The notes beneath the pieces were generated by a model, which was given only the letters and a program-made list of their open reading frames with translations, was not told the origin of the DNA and made no database searches. Of a stretch of DNA of 39,063 nt, positions 8,192 through 17,406 are shown in pieces (position 1 is the stretch's first letter; each line of letters begins with the position of its first letter). Origin of the DNA: Halanaerobiaceae bacterium ANBcell28 (GTDB taxonomy: Bacteria > Bacillota > Halanaerobiia > Halanaerobiales > DTU029). The translations under genes and the position numbers were made by a program. The stretch covers positions 1-39,063 of the forward strand of contig JBBJJH010000030.1 in NCBI GenBank assembly GCA_037623315.1. Reading direction: 5' to 3'.

Positions 8192-9457
8192 TCACACTTT
8201 AATTAGTGGCATAGTAAAGTCTAGGTGACCATTTCTATATTTAGGATCTTTATAGAGTAAACTGTAGATATCACTAGCAATAATATCATAGCTTAAAGAT
8301 TTAATTAGAGGATCTTTATTATTTGGAGAAACCTCTTTCATATATTGAGATGGATTAATAACAACAGGTATTTGTGATTTTTTGCTAATTTTTGATAAGA
8401 GATCTTTGCGGGTTTTTTTTATACCTAAAACTCTAATGTATTGAGGGCCGTGAGAATCTAATTCTTTGAAATCAACTTCTTTTATATTGAAGAATATATG
8501 CAATAAATTCCGTTGAATCCTAGTTCGAGTAAAAGCTTTGGTTTTAATCTTATCGATTAAGTCTTGAAGACTTGCTGATTTATGGACTTGATCCACTATC
8601 CTATTTTCTAATCCATTTTCTATTTCTGCGAATTCTCGAAGATTATCAGAGTTTCTTTGTCTTAAATTAGCTAGTAGCATCATAGAAAAATATTCTTTAT
8701 TAATAGCTAATTTCTTATTTTGAAAATCTTCTGCGATTATTTGGTAACTTTCTTCTGGAAGATAATTCTTAATAGAAGAAAAGCCATTTTCATATATTTT
8801 TTTTCTAATAGCAGTTGCGCTTGATATTTCTTGTAATTCTTGCTCGTGATAGCCACTACCTTCTCGTTTGATCGTATATGCTTCTATCTTAGAATTGTAT
8901 TTATCCAGGGCTTTTAAATATTCTATACCAAGGATATTATTAGGTTCGTTTAGTGTTTTTTCCAGCTCCTGGATTATAAGTTTTTTATCATATGGAAGAT
9001 AATTGAGATAATCTTTAAGTGCCATAGCTCTTGCGTGTGGAAATGATTTTCCTGTAGACAGATATTTTTGTAGTCTTTGTTGGAAGTAAGCATCTTCCGT
9101 TTTTAAAAGTTTACTTGCTTCTTTTAAAGGATTAATATTTCCTGTTTCGCTACCAAATACAAGTTTATTTACTATACCAGTATCATTAAGTATTTTGATA
9201 GATCCTTCTGCAAAATACTCGGCACTACGGATACCATAAATTAATGGTAGTTCAATAACCATGTCAACTCCATTAGCTAATGCCATTTTAGTACGTGACC
9301 ATTTATCTAATAAGGCTAATTTTCCTCTTTGTACGAAATTACCATTCATTATACAAATAATTGTATCACTATTGCTTATTTCTTTAGCTTTTTGTAAATG
9401 ATATAAATGTCCATAATGAAATGGGTTGTATTCGGTAATAATACCTAATATATTCAT
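8192..9457 (-). CDS. tmcAL: tRNA(Met) cytidine acetate ligase
   Basis: 421 aa, YlbM family, full length. TmcAL activates acetate with ATP to acetyl-adenylate and uses it to form N4-acetylcytidine at the wobble base of elongator tRNA-Met. The nucleotidyl-transferase motif is at the extreme N-terminus: ITEYNPFHYGH, with HYGH at 14-17, followed by MNGNFVQRG, typical of the family. A GGGGAG Shine-Dalgarno precedes ATG at 9457. It is convergent with ylbL and divergent from pta. In Bacillus it is also next to ylbL but on the same strand, so an inversion or re-orientation has happened relative to that order. Confidence 0.92.
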   Translation of the reverse strand: MNILGIITEYNPFHYGHLYHLQKAKEISNSDTIICIMNGNFVQRGKLALLDKWSRTKMALANGVDMVIELPLIYGIRSAEYFAEGSIKILNDTGIVNKLVFGSETGNINPLKEASKLLKTEDAYFQQRLQKYLSTGKSFPHARAMALKDYLNYLPYDKKLIIQELEKTLNEPNNILGIEYLKALDKYNSKIEAYTIKREGSGYHEQELQEISSATAIRKKIYENGFSSIKNYLPEESYQIIAEDFQNKKLAINKEYFSMMLLANLRQRNSDNLREFAEIENGLENRIVDQVHKSASLQDLIDKIKTKAFTRTRIQRNLLHIFFNIKEVDFKELDSHGPQYIRVLGIKKTRKDLLSKISKKSQIPVVINPSQYMKEVSPNNKDPLIKSLSYDIIASDIYSLLYKDPKYRNGHLDFTMPLIKV

Positions 9458-9686
9458 ATTATTCTCCCCTATATCTATAAAATTGCTTGTTTCTATTTTG
9501 TTTTTATTATATCCATTAGTATAGAATAACTACATTAAAATAGAATTTATTTTAAATATCTTAAAATTTTGATAAGTATTTCTTTGGATTAAATAAAGGA
9601 TAATTGGATATCTTGTAGTATTATATTAATGATATCAAAAAAAGGGATAAGTTACAATTACTAATAATAATTAAGGGGATGAAAAC

Positions 9687-10682
9687 ATGGATTTGCTGAC
9701 AAGTTTTAAAAGAAAGGCTCAAGAGGATAAAAAGAAAATTGTATTAGCAGAAGGTAATGAAGCAAGAGTTATAAGGGCTGCAGGATTAATACTTCAAGAT
9801 AATATAGCTGATCTATATATTCTTGGCGACGTAGAAGAGATGAAGAGTATTGCCAAAGAAGTAGGAGTTAATATAGATAATGCTACTCTAATTAACCCGA
9901 AAGATTCAGACTTGCTAGATGAATTTTCTAATTTGTTTTTTGAGCTGAGGAAGCATAAAGGGATTTCTGAGGATTATGCGAGAAGTCAAGTAGTTAACCC
10001 CCTTTACTTTGGTACAATGTTGGTTCATACAGATAGAGCAGCAGGTATGGTAGCAGGCTCTATTAATTCAACAGGTGATGTTTTGAGACCTGCTTTTCAA
10101 ATTATAAAAACAAAGCCAGGTGTTTCAGTAGTGTCAGGAGCATTTATTATGCAAGTTCCAGATGTAGAGTATGGTAATAATGGTGCTTTTATCTTTGGGG
10201 ATTGCGGTGTGAATCCTAATCCAAATGCTGAACAACTAGCAGAAATCGCAATTAGTTCTGCAGAAACAGCTAAATGTTTATTGGATATAGAGCCAATAGT
10301 AGCTTTATTATCATTTTCTACTAAAGGGAGTGCAAAACATGAATTAGTAGACAAAGTAGTAGAGGCAACAGGAATTGCCAATCAGAAGGCTCCGCAGTTA
10401 AAGTTGGATGGGGAATTGCAAGCAGATGCAGCCTTAATTGATGCTATAGCTAAGACAAAGTGTCCAGATAGCGATGTGGCTGGAAAAGCTAATGTTTTAA
10501 TCTTTCCTGATTTACAATCTGGTAATATTGCTTATAAGCTAACTCAAAGATTAGCTAAAGCAGAAGCACTAGGTCCTATATTACAGGGTATAGCAAAACC
10601 TATTAATGATTTATCAAGAGGTTGTTCTGTTGATGATATAATAAATATAGTAGCTATTACTTCTGTACAAGCTAGTAATTAG
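9687..10682 (+). CDS. pta: phosphate acetyltransferase
   Basis: 331 aa, the size of the single-domain PTA of Bacillota. It converts acetyl-CoA and phosphate to acetyl phosphate and CoA. Family segments are clear: IVLAEGNEARVIRAA near the N-terminus, MLVHTDRAAGMVAGSINSTGDVLRPAFQIIKT in the middle, ALLSFSTKGSA, and FPDLQSGNIAYKLTQRL with ALGPILQG near the end. The Shine-Dalgarno is AAGGGGATG with the ATG at 9687. It forms the acetate-producing, ATP-yielding arm of fermentation together with ackA 138 bp downstream. No terminator separates them, so they are probably co-transcribed. Confidence 0.95.
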   Translation: MDLLTSFKRKAQEDKKKIVLAEGNEARVIRAAGLILQDNIADLYILGDVEEMKSIAKEVGVNIDNATLINPKDSDLLDEFSNLFFELRKHKGISEDYARSQVVNPLYFGTMLVHTDRAAGMVAGSINSTGDVLRPAFQIIKTKPGVSVVSGAFIMQVPDVEYGNNGAFIFGDCGVNPNPNAEQLAEIAISSAETAKCLLDIEPIVALLSFSTKGSAKHELVDKVVEATGIANQKAPQLKLDGELQADAALIDAIAKTKCPDSDVAGKANVLIFPDLQSGNIAYKLTQRLAKAEALGPILQGIAKPINDLSRGCSVDDIINIVAITSVQASN

Positions 10683-10820
10683 AATGAATTCATTTATTTT
10701 GAAAAGTTAGTATTGTGAATTATAGGACAAGACTATGTGATATATTCAAAAATATTTTAACAAGCTTCAGAATAAAAAATTAAACAAATTGTATAAAGGT
10801 TTTAAAAAGGAGTGGTGTAC

Positions 10821-12011
10821 TTGAAAATTCTTGTATTAAATAGCGGTAGTTCTTCCGTTAAATATCAATTAATTGACATGACAGATGAAACAGTATTAGC
10901 TAAGGGACTTGTAGAAAGGATTGGTATAGATGATTCTGTTTTAGAACAAGAAACAGTAGATGATAAGTTTATTGAAATCAAAAAAGATATTCCAAACCAT
11001 TCTGTGGCTATTAAAATGGTTATAGATGCATTATTAGATAAAGATAAAGGTGTCTTATCTAGCATGGATGAGATTAAGGCTGTAGGACACAGAGTTGTCC
11101 ACGGTGGAGAAAAATTTGCTGAATCAACTATTATTACAGAAGAAGTAATTAATGAAATTGATAGTGTGTCAGAATTAGCTCCATTGCATAATCCAGCAAA
11201 TTTAACAGGGATTAAGGTTTGTGAAGACCTCTTGCCAGGTAAACCTCAAGTTGCTGTTTTCGATACGGCTTTTCACCAAACAATGCCTACAAAAGCTTAT
11301 TTATATGCTCTTCCATATAAGTATTATGAAAAGTATGGAATTAGACGTTATGGTTTCCACGGTACATCTCATAAATACGTTGCACAGAGAACCGCTTTAT
11401 TAATGGACAAAGCATTGGAAAAACTAAAAATAATTACTTGTCATTTAGGAAATGGTGCTAGTATTGCAGCTATAGATGGCGGGAAATCTGTTGATACTAG
11501 TATGGGACTTACTCCATTAGAAGGTTTAGTAATGGGAACTCGTTGTGGCGATATTGATCCAGCTATAATTCCTTTTTTGATGGATAAAGAAGATTTATCT
11601 ATTGAGGAAGTAGATAATATAATGAATAAGAAAAGTGGTCTTTATGGAGTGTCTGGAATTAGTAGTGATTCTAGGGATGTTACAGCAGGGGCAGCCGAGG
11701 GAAATGAACAGGCACTAGCTGCTTTAGATATTTTTAAATATAGAATTATTAAGTACATAGGTGCTTATATGACAGCAATGGGTGGTGTTGATGCTATTGT
11801 ATTTACAGCTGGTATTGGTGAAAACCAACAAGACCTTAGGGAAGATATCATAGAAAGTCTTGCTTTCCTAAATGTACATGTAGATGAAAAAGCCAATAGT
11901 ATTAGGAAAAAAGAAGTAGAGATAAGCACAGCTGATTCTAATATTAGGCTATTTGTAATTCCCACTAACGAGGAATTAATGATTGCCCGTGAAACAAATG
12001 CTTTATTATAA
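10821..12011 (+). CDS. ackA: acetate kinase
   Basis: 396 aa. Transfers phosphate from acetyl phosphate to ADP, the substrate-level phosphorylation step after Pta. The ASKHA signatures are all present: LVLNSGSSSVKY at the N-terminus, VGHRVVHGG, HNPANL, RYGFHGTSHKYV, HLGNGASI, and FTAGIGEN near the C-terminus. The start is TTG at 10821, which gives the canonical MKILVLNSGSSS and lies 8 nt after AAAAGGAG; the GTG codons at 10812 and 10815 overlap or touch the Shine-Dalgarno. Acetate it releases is also the substrate of the neighbouring TmcAL. Confidence 0.96.
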   Translation: MKILVLNSGSSSVKYQLIDMTDETVLAKGLVERIGIDDSVLEQETVDDKFIEIKKDIPNHSVAIKMVIDALLDKDKGVLSSMDEIKAVGHRVVHGGEKFAESTIITEEVINEIDSVSELAPLHNPANLTGIKVCEDLLPGKPQVAVFDTAFHQTMPTKAYLYALPYKYYEKYGIRRYGFHGTSHKYVAQRTALLMDKALEKLKIITCHLGNGASIAAIDGGKSVDTSMGLTPLEGLVMGTRCGDIDPAIIPFLMDKEDLSIEEVDNIMNKKSGLYGVSGISSDSRDVTAGAAEGNEQALAALDIFKYRIIKYIGAYMTAMGGVDAIVFTAGIGENQQDLREDIIESLAFLNVHVDEKANSIRKKEVEISTADSNIRLFVIPTNEELMIARETNALL

Positions 12012-12056
12012 GAAGATTATAAGAAGAATATAAGAATAATTTCTTTGTTTTTTTTC

Positions 12057-12086
12057 TTGACAAGATTACTTACTTTCCATTATAAT
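12057..12086 (+). promoter_or_regulatory. strong sigma-A promoter of ylbN-rpmF
   Basis: Consensus TTGACA (12057-12062) and consensus TATAAT (12081-12086) with an 18-nt spacer. The predicted transcript starts about 18 nt before the ylbN start codon, an unusually short leader. A weak A/T hairpin with a T run at about 12030-12056 may end the ackA transcript. Confidence 0.8.
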
Positions 12087-12110
12087 TAAATGTGGCTCTG
12101 TTGAGAGGTG

Positions 12111-12599
12111 ATGAAAGTTAATATTGATTTAAGTAATTTAAAAGATGTTGGTAGTTTTAAAAATATAAAAAAACAATTTGAGATTTCAGATTTGAAACAT
12201 TATAATCAGGAGATTAAAACACCATATCCTTTTAACTTGGATTTAAATATTTACAATACAGAAGATTATTTTGTCTTTTCAGGAAGTTTCACCGGTATAT
12301 TATTACTTGTTTGTAGTCGATGTTTAGATAAATTTGAACATAAAATTGAATTAAAAATTGATGAAGAAATTGACAAGGATAATATTCCTGATAAAAATAA
12401 TTTTCAAATAGGAGATATGCTCAAAGAAAATATTATTTTAACTTTGCCAATGAAACACTTATGTTCTGAAGAGTGTGAGGGATTGTGTAGTGTTTGTGGT
12501 AATAATCTAAATCAACATAGTTGTGATTGTGATACGGAAGTTCTTGACCCTAGATTAACAAAATTAAAAGATTTTTTTAAAGATAAGGATGAAGACTAA
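12111..12599 (+). CDS. ylbN: YceD/YlbN family protein (DUF177)
   Basis: 162 aa. Conserved family almost always encoded just before rpmF, thought to act in 23S rRNA or large-subunit maturation, though the mechanism is unsettled. Family marks are the cysteine clusters: CSRC in the middle, then [19 protein letters not shown] and a Cys-Asp-Cys pair near the C-terminus, followed by [11 protein letters not shown]. Start: ATG at 12111; in-frame sequence further upstream is blocked by a stop at 12102-12104, and the GAGGTGAT Shine-Dalgarno runs right into the start codon, leaving only about 2 nt of spacing, which is odd. It overlaps nothing and is followed 14 nt later by rpmF. Confidence 0.85.
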   Translation: MKVNIDLSNLKDVGSFKNIKKQFEISDLKHYNQEIKTPYPFNLDLNIYNTEDYFVFSGSFTGILLLVCSRCLDKFEHKIELKIDEEIDKDNIPDKNNFQIGDMLKENIILTLPMKHLCSEECEGLCSVCGNNLNQHSCDCDTEVLDPRLTKLKDFFKDKDED

Positions 12600-12613
12600 G
12601 GAGGTGTTGCACA

Positions 12614-12787
12614 ATGGCTGTACCTAAGAGAAAAACTTCAAAAGCGCGCAAACGTAAAAGACGTACTCACTGGAAATTAAAAAGTCCTAATTTAGCTGAA
12701 TGTCCTCAGTGTCATGAGTTAAAGTTACCTCATAGAGTGTGTCCTGCTTGCGGTCATTACAAAGGTGAAGAGGTAGTAGCAAAATAA
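12614..12787 (+). CDS. rpmF: 50S ribosomal protein L32
   Basis: 57 aa. Begins [17 protein letters not shown], a basic N-terminal tail typical of L32, followed by a zinc-ribbon with CPQC and CPACG (four Cys), so this is the zinc-binding form. Shine-Dalgarno GGAGGTG at 12600-12606 with the ATG at 12614. It is co-transcribed with ylbN and ends before a strong terminator. Confidence 0.97.
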   Translation: MAVPKRKTSKARKRKRRTHWKLKSPNLAECPQCHELKLPHRVCPACGHYKGEEVVAK

Positions 12788-12803
12788 ATTATATCTAATA
12801 TAA

Positions 12804-12835
12804 GTGACCCTGTTTACGCAGGGTCATTTTTTTTG
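12804..12835 (+). terminator. intrinsic terminator after rpmF
   Basis: Arms GTGACCCTG and CAGGGTCAT around TTTACG, followed by eight T. It separates ylbN-rpmF from the fapR operon. Confidence 0.9.
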
Positions 12836-12859
12836 GATAGGTAAGTAAATTTCTTTTTC

Positions 12860-12917
12860 TTGCAATTATTAAATAAATAGATTATAATAGTAGGTGGTAT
12901 TAATACCAGGTACTAAT
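12860..12917 (+). promoter_or_regulatory. fapR-plsX-fab promoter with FapR operator
   Basis: TTGCAA (12860-12865), 17-nt spacer, TATAAT (12883-12888). Overlapping and just past the expected +1 is the palindrome ATTAATACCAGGTACTAAT (12899-12917), essentially the known FapR box. Binding there would block RNA polymerase; malonyl-CoA releases FapR, so fatty acid synthesis would be tuned to precursor supply. Confidence 0.9.
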
Positions 12918-12931
12918 AGGTGATGATAAAA

Positions 12932-13486
12932 ATGAAAATGAATAAAAAAGAAAGACAAACAAAATTAAATATCTTACTAGAGGAGAACCCACTTTTGACT
13001 GATAAGCAATTATCAGAACGCTTTAATGTTAGCATCCAAACTATTAGATTAGATCGTTTGGAGATGGGCATACCTGAAGTAAGAGAAAGAACAAAAAATG
13101 CTGCCTCAGCATATGCTCGTTTAAAGTCTGTTAGTGAAGGTGAAGTTATTGGTGATCTTATAGCTTTAGAGCTTGATAATTATGCAGAATCAATTTTAAT
13201 AACTACACAAGAAATGGCTTTACAACGCAGTAAAATTATTAGAGGTCATTACTTATTTGCCCAGGCTAATTCCTTAGCTGTAGCCGTAGTTGATGCTAGT
13301 AATGTTTTAACAGGAATGTCTAATTTAAACTTTCATCAACCAGTACATATTAACGATAAGATAAGAGCTAGGGCTGAAGTAATTAAGAAAGAAAAATATA
13401 AGTATGATATATCAGTTAAAACTTATATTGATGATCTTTTAGTATTTGAAGGTGATTTTATTATCTTTGCCAAGAGGGAGGTATAA
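12932..13486 (+). CDS. fapR: fatty acid and phospholipid biosynthesis repressor FapR
   Basis: 184 aa, close to the 188 aa of the Bacillus protein. An N-terminal DeoR-like helix-turn-helix (LTDKQLSERFNVSIQTIRLDRLEMGIPEVRER, about 21-52) is followed by a hot-dog-fold effector domain that binds malonyl-CoA, with the family segment RGHYLFAQANSLAVAVVD. Several in-frame starts exist (GTG 12920, ATG 12923, 12932, 12938); 12932 has the best spacing from AGGTG and matches the family N-terminus (basic MxxNKxERQ). The gene is directly under a FapR box and heads the operon it controls; plsX starts 2 nt after its stop. Confidence 0.95.
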   Translation: MKMNKKERQTKLNILLEENPLLTDKQLSERFNVSIQTIRLDRLEMGIPEVRERTKNAASAYARLKSVSEGEVIGDLIALELDNYAESILITTQEMALQRSKIIRGHYLFAQANSLAVAVVDASNVLTGMSNLNFHQPVHINDKIRARAEVIKKEKYKYDISVKTYIDDLLVFEGDFIIFAKREV

Positions 13487-13488
13487 TA

Positions 13489-14499
13489 GTGAAAATTGCT
13501 GTAGACGCAATGGGAGGAGATCATGCTCCGGAAAAAATAGTAAAAGGAGCATTGTTAGCCTGTCAGTCTTTTAATGATATAGAGATTGAGTTGATAGGTA
13601 AGAAAAAGGCAATTGAAGAATGTTTGTCAGAAGATTATCCTCAAGAAAGAATAAGTATAAGAAATGCTGAAGAGATTATAACAATGTCTGATTCTCCAAG
13701 CAGAGCTATTAGGCGAAAAAAAGATTCTTCATTAGTAAAAGGTGTTGACTTACTGAATGAAAAAGAAGTTGACGCTTTTATATCAGCGGGCAACACGGGA
13801 GCAGTTATGGCAGCATCTCTTTTTAATTTAGGAAGACTTAAAGGAATAAAACGTCCTTCTATTTTAATTAATTTTCCTAGTATAAATGGGCAGACTATTG
13901 TTATGGATAATGGTGCAAATGCGGATTGTAAACCAAAACATTTATTACAATTTGCGCTTATGGGTCAAATATATGCTAAGAATGTTCTTAAAATAGATAA
14001 TCCAAGAATTGGTTTATTAAGTATAGGTGAAGAAAAAGAAAAAGGTAATCAATTAGTTAAAGAATCATATCCTTTGTTTGAAAATGATAATAGAATCAAA
14101 AATTTTATAGGTAATGTTGAGGGTAGAGATATTTTTAATGGAAATTGTGATTTAGTTATCTGTGATGGTTTTGTTGGTAACATTGTTTTAAAAACTACTG
14201 AAGGTGTTGCTTCTTTGATGTCTAATTTGCTAAAAGATGCTTTATACACTAATCTACGTTCAAAGTTAGGGGCTTTATTACTAAAACCATATTTAAAAGC
14301 TTTTAAGGAAAAAGTGGACTATAGAAAATATGGAGGGGCGCCTTTGCTTGGAGTTAATGGAGTTGTAATTATTAGTCACGGAAGCTCCGATGAAGTAGCT
14401 ATTGAAAATGCTATTAAAGTTGCTAGAAATACTGTTAAAAACAATGTTGTTACAGCAATTGAAGAGAATATAAATAAGGACGGTGAAAATATTGACTAA
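13489..14499 (+). CDS. plsX: phosphate acyltransferase PlsX
   Basis: 336 aa. Converts acyl-ACP and phosphate into acyl phosphate, the donor for the first acylation of glycerol-3-phosphate. The N-terminus [21 protein letters not shown] is diagnostic, and [24 protein letters not shown] and [15 protein letters not shown] are conserved blocks. Starts with GTG at 13489 behind GGGAGG, and its end overlaps the fabH start, so translation is coupled. Same fapR-plsX order as in Bacillus. Confidence 0.96.
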   Translation: MKIAVDAMGGDHAPEKIVKGALLACQSFNDIEIELIGKKKAIEECLSEDYPQERISIRNAEEIITMSDSPSRAIRRKKDSSLVKGVDLLNEKEVDAFISAGNTGAVMAASLFNLGRLKGIKRPSILINFPSINGQTIVMDNGANADCKPKHLLQFALMGQIYAKNVLKIDNPRIGLLSIGEEKEKGNQLVKESYPLFENDNRIKNFIGNVEGRDIFNGNCDLVICDGFVGNIVLKTTEGVASLMSNLLKDALYTNLRSKLGALLLKPYLKAFKEKVDYRKYGGAPLLGVNGVVIISHGSSDEVAIENAIKVARNTVKNNVVTAIEENINKDGENID

Positions 14500-15481
14500 A
14501 AAAGCAACAATTACAGGGATAGGCAAATATGTACCGCCTAAAGTTTTGACAAATGCAGATTTAGAAAAAATGGTGGATACTAGTGATGAGTGGATTAGAA
14601 GTAGGACTGGTATTATTGAAAGACATATTGTTGAGGATAATGTTACGACAGCTGATATTGGATATGAAGCTGCAAAAGCAGCTATAGATGATTCAGATAT
14701 AAGAGCAGAAGATCTTGATTTAATAATAGTAGCTACTGTAACACCAGATATGGCTTTTCCGGCTACTGCCTGTTTAATTCAAGAAAAATTAGGTGCAAAA
14801 AAAGCTGCTGCCTTTGATTTAGAAGCAGGATGTTCAGGCTTTGTATATAGTCTGGCAGTAGGAGCTCAATTTATTGAATCTGGACTTTATAAAAATGTAT
14901 TAGTTATAGGAGCAGAGACACTTTCGAAAATTACCGATTGGGAAGATCGTAGTACTTGTGTATTGTTCGGTGATGGAGCAGGAGCAGCAGTTCTTCAAGC
15001 TACTGATAAAGGTGGTATGTTAGCTTTTGATCTGGGTGCTGATGGTGCTGGAGGTAAGAGTCTTTACATTCCAGGAGGAGGTTCTTTAAACCCTTCTAGT
15101 GAAATAACTATTGAAGAGAAGAAACATTATATAAAAATGGAGGGAAATCAAGTCTTCAAATTTGCTGTGAAGACAATGGGGCAAGCTTCAGTTAATGTAA
15201 TAGAAAAAGCTGGTTTAAGTCCTGATGATGTAGATTTATTGGTACCACATCAGGCAAACACTAGAATTATAGAAGCTGCCGCAAATAGATTGAACCTGGG
15301 AGAAGACAAAGTTTTTGTAAATTTACCTTATTACGGTAATACATCAAGTGCATCTGTACCGATTGCTTTAGTTGAAGCGAAAGAAGCGGGATTGGTTAAA
15401 AACGGAGATGTTATAGTATTAGTAGCTTTTGGTGCTGGATTAACATGGGCATCAACTGTTATTGAATGGAATGAGGGTTAA
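14492..15481 (+). CDS. fabH: beta-ketoacyl-ACP synthase III
   Basis: 329 aa. Starts fatty acid chains by condensing acetyl-CoA (or branched acyl-CoA) with malonyl-ACP. The catalytic triad is Cys114 in AGCSGF, His253 in VPHQAN and Asn283 in YGNTS. TTG at 14492 gives the normal N-terminus ([15 protein letters not shown]), 11 nt after AAGGA and overlapping plsX by 8 nt; a GTG at 14483 is in frame but only 2 nt from the Shine-Dalgarno. The Bacillus operon has fabD at this point, so fabH is inserted early here, an order common in clostridia. Confidence 0.95.
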   Translation: MTKKATITGIGKYVPPKVLTNADLEKMVDTSDEWIRSRTGIIERHIVEDNVTTADIGYEAAKAAIDDSDIRAEDLDLIIVATVTPDMAFPATACLIQEKLGAKKAAAFDLEAGCSGFVYSLAVGAQFIESGLYKNVLVIGAETLSKITDWEDRSTCVLFGDGAGAAVLQATDKGGMLAFDLGADGAGGKSLYIPGGGSLNPSSEITIEEKKHYIKMEGNQVFKFAVKTMGQASVNVIEKAGLSPDDVDLLVPHQANTRIIEAAANRLNLGEDKVFVNLPYYGNTSSASVPIALVEAKEAGLVKNGDVIVLVAFGAGLTWASTVIEWNEG

Positions 15482-15484
15482 ACA

Positions 15485-16426
15485 ATGCTAAGCACTAGAA
15501 TATTAGACTTACTAGAGATTGAAGTTCCGATCATACAGGGTGGTATGGCTTGGGTAGCTACTGGAGAACTAGCAGCAGCAGTTAGTAAAGCTGGTGCATT
15601 AGGAATTATTGGGGCGGGAAATGCCCCAGCGGAAGTAGTTGCAGAAGAAATTGCTAAAGTAAAGAAAGAGACTGATAAGCCATTTGCAATAAATATTATG
15701 TTGCTATCACCATTTGTTGATGATATAGTAGATTTAGTGATAAAAGAAAAAGTTCCCATTGTTACAACTGGTGCTGGAAATCCAGGTAAATATATAGAAA
15801 GATTTAAGTCAATAGGAACCAAAGTAATACCAGTAGTTCCTTCAGTTTCGCTTGCAAAACGTATGGAGAGACTTCAGGTTGATGCTATTATAGCTGAGGG
15901 TAACGAAGCTGGAGGTCATATAGGTGATCTAACTACAATGTCACTTGTACCTCAAATCGTTGATGCTGTTGAATTACCAGTTATAGCTGCTGGTGGAATT
16001 GCTGATGGACGTGGCTTGATTGCATCAATAGCATTAGGAGCTGAGGCTGTGCAAATAGGTACACGTTTTGTTTGTTCTACTGAATGTACAGCACATGATT
16101 TTTATAAAGAAGCTATTGTAAAAGCAAAAGATCGTGATGCTGTGGTTACAGGTAGAAGTACAGGTCATCCAGTTCGAAATTTAAAAAATATACTAACACG
16201 TAAAATGGCTGATTTAGAGCGAAAAGGAGCCAGTAAAGACGAAATCGAAGAATATGGTGCTGGGCGTTTAAGAGATGCTGTTCGTGAAGGTAATATAGAT
16301 GAGGGCAGTGTAATGGCAGGTCAAATAGCTGGTCTAATTAGTGATATTAAACCAGCTAAGGAAATTATAGATGAAATAATGAAAGATGCTAAAAGTATTA
16401 TTGAAAATTTTAAGGGGAGCAGTTAA
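15485..16426 (+). CDS. fabK: enoyl-ACP reductase II (FMN-dependent)
   Basis: 313 aa. FabK reduces trans-2-enoyl-ACP with NAD(P)H via FMN, closing each elongation cycle; it is unrelated to FabI. Seen: PIIQGGMAWVATGELAAAVSKAGALGIIGAG at the N-terminus (nitronate monooxygenase-like TIM barrel), AEGNEAGGHIG in the middle, PVIAAGGIADGRG and GAEAVQIGTRFVCSTEC for FMN phosphate binding. Its presence in the fab operon with no fabI in view suggests it is the main enoyl reductase, which would predict insensitivity to FabI inhibitors. Starts 3 nt after fabH. Confidence 0.94.
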   Translation: MLSTRILDLLEIEVPIIQGGMAWVATGELAAAVSKAGALGIIGAGNAPAEVVAEEIAKVKKETDKPFAINIMLLSPFVDDIVDLVIKEKVPIVTTGAGNPGKYIERFKSIGTKVIPVVPSVSLAKRMERLQVDAIIAEGNEAGGHIGDLTTMSLVPQIVDAVELPVIAAGGIADGRGLIASIALGAEAVQIGTRFVCSTECTAHDFYKEAIVKAKDRDAVVTGRSTGHPVRNLKNILTRKMADLERKGASKDEIEEYGAGRLRDAVREGNIDEGSVMAGQIAGLISDIKPAKEIIDEIMKDAKSIIENFKGSS

Positions 16427-16427
16427 A

Positions 16428-17351
16428 ATGAGTAAAATAGCTTTTGTTTTTCCTGGGCAGGGCTCACAATATGTGGGCATGGGAAAAGAATTTATTGAGC
16501 AATTTTCATTTGCCGAAGATATAATAGAAAATGCAAATAAAATATTAGATTTTAATTTGAAAGAATTATGTTTAAATGGTCCTGTAGAAGACTTGAATAA
16601 TACTAGAAATACTCAAGTAGCTATTTATACAATAAGTTATATTATAAATAAAGTTTTAGAATCTAAAGATATATACCCTGATATAGTAGCAGGACATAGT
16701 CTTGGCCATTATTCAGCTTTAGCCGCCAGTGAAGTACTTAGTTTTGAAGATGGTCTTAATTTAGTACAAAATCGGGGTATAATAATGAGTGATGGTATAG
16801 AAGATCTTGAAGGAAGTATGGCTGCTATAATTGGCTTGGAAGAAGAAAAAATATTGTTTATCTGTCAAAAAGTAGAAGGAGTTTGTGAACTTGCGAATTA
16901 TAATTCTCCTGGGCAAGTTGTAATATCTGGAGAAATAAGAGCAATTAAAGAAGCATGTGCTTTAGCAGAAGAAGGGGGAGCTAAGAAAGTAGTAGAACTA
17001 AAAGTTAGTGGCCCTTTTCATTCATCTTTGATGGAAAAAGCAGAATCACGCTTTGCCGAATATTTAAAAGATATTTCATTTAATCAGCCCAGATACCCTA
17101 TTGTTGATAATGTTACAGCTAATTTTCTTAATAATCCACTTGAAATAAAAGAATTATTAATTAAACAAATAAGTGGAAGTGTTCGCTGGTTAGAATCAGT
17201 ACAGTTAATGATTGCTAATAATGTTGAAACTTTTATTGAAGTAGGACCAGGTCGAGTATTAAAAGGACTAATGAGAAGAATTGATAGATCAGTTAATGCA
17301 TATAATGTTGAAGATATAAAGAGTTTGGATAAATTAATAACTAAGTTATAG
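16428..17351 (+). CDS. fabD: malonyl-CoA:ACP transacylase
   Basis: 307 aa. Loads malonyl onto acyl carrier protein. FPGQGSQYVGMGKE at the N-terminus, nucleophile Ser91 in GHSLGHYSALAA, and His198 in SGPFHSSLM are the expected active-site residues. The ATG at 16428 follows GGGGAG and sits 1 nt after the fabK stop; the longer open frame upstream lies inside fabK and is not used. Confidence 0.96.
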   Translation: MSKIAFVFPGQGSQYVGMGKEFIEQFSFAEDIIENANKILDFNLKELCLNGPVEDLNNTRNTQVAIYTISYIINKVLESKDIYPDIVAGHSLGHYSALAASEVLSFEDGLNLVQNRGIIMSDGIEDLEGSMAAIIGLEEEKILFICQKVEGVCELANYNSPGQVVISGEIRAIKEACALAEEGGAKKVVELKVSGPFHSSLMEKAESRFAEYLKDISFNQPRYPIVDNVTANFLNNPLEIKELLIKQISGSVRWLESVQLMIANNVETFIEVGPGRVLKGLMRRIDRSVNAYNVEDIKSLDKLITKL

Positions 17352-17406
17352 TTAATAATATCTTTACAAATATTAAGATAATAAAGGATTTGAGGGGGTA
17401 TATTTT

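Noticed and set aside
16386-16427. Upstream start of fabD inside fabK
   Set aside because: The open frame extends into fabK, but only the ATG at 16428 has a Shine-Dalgarno and gives the family N-terminus.
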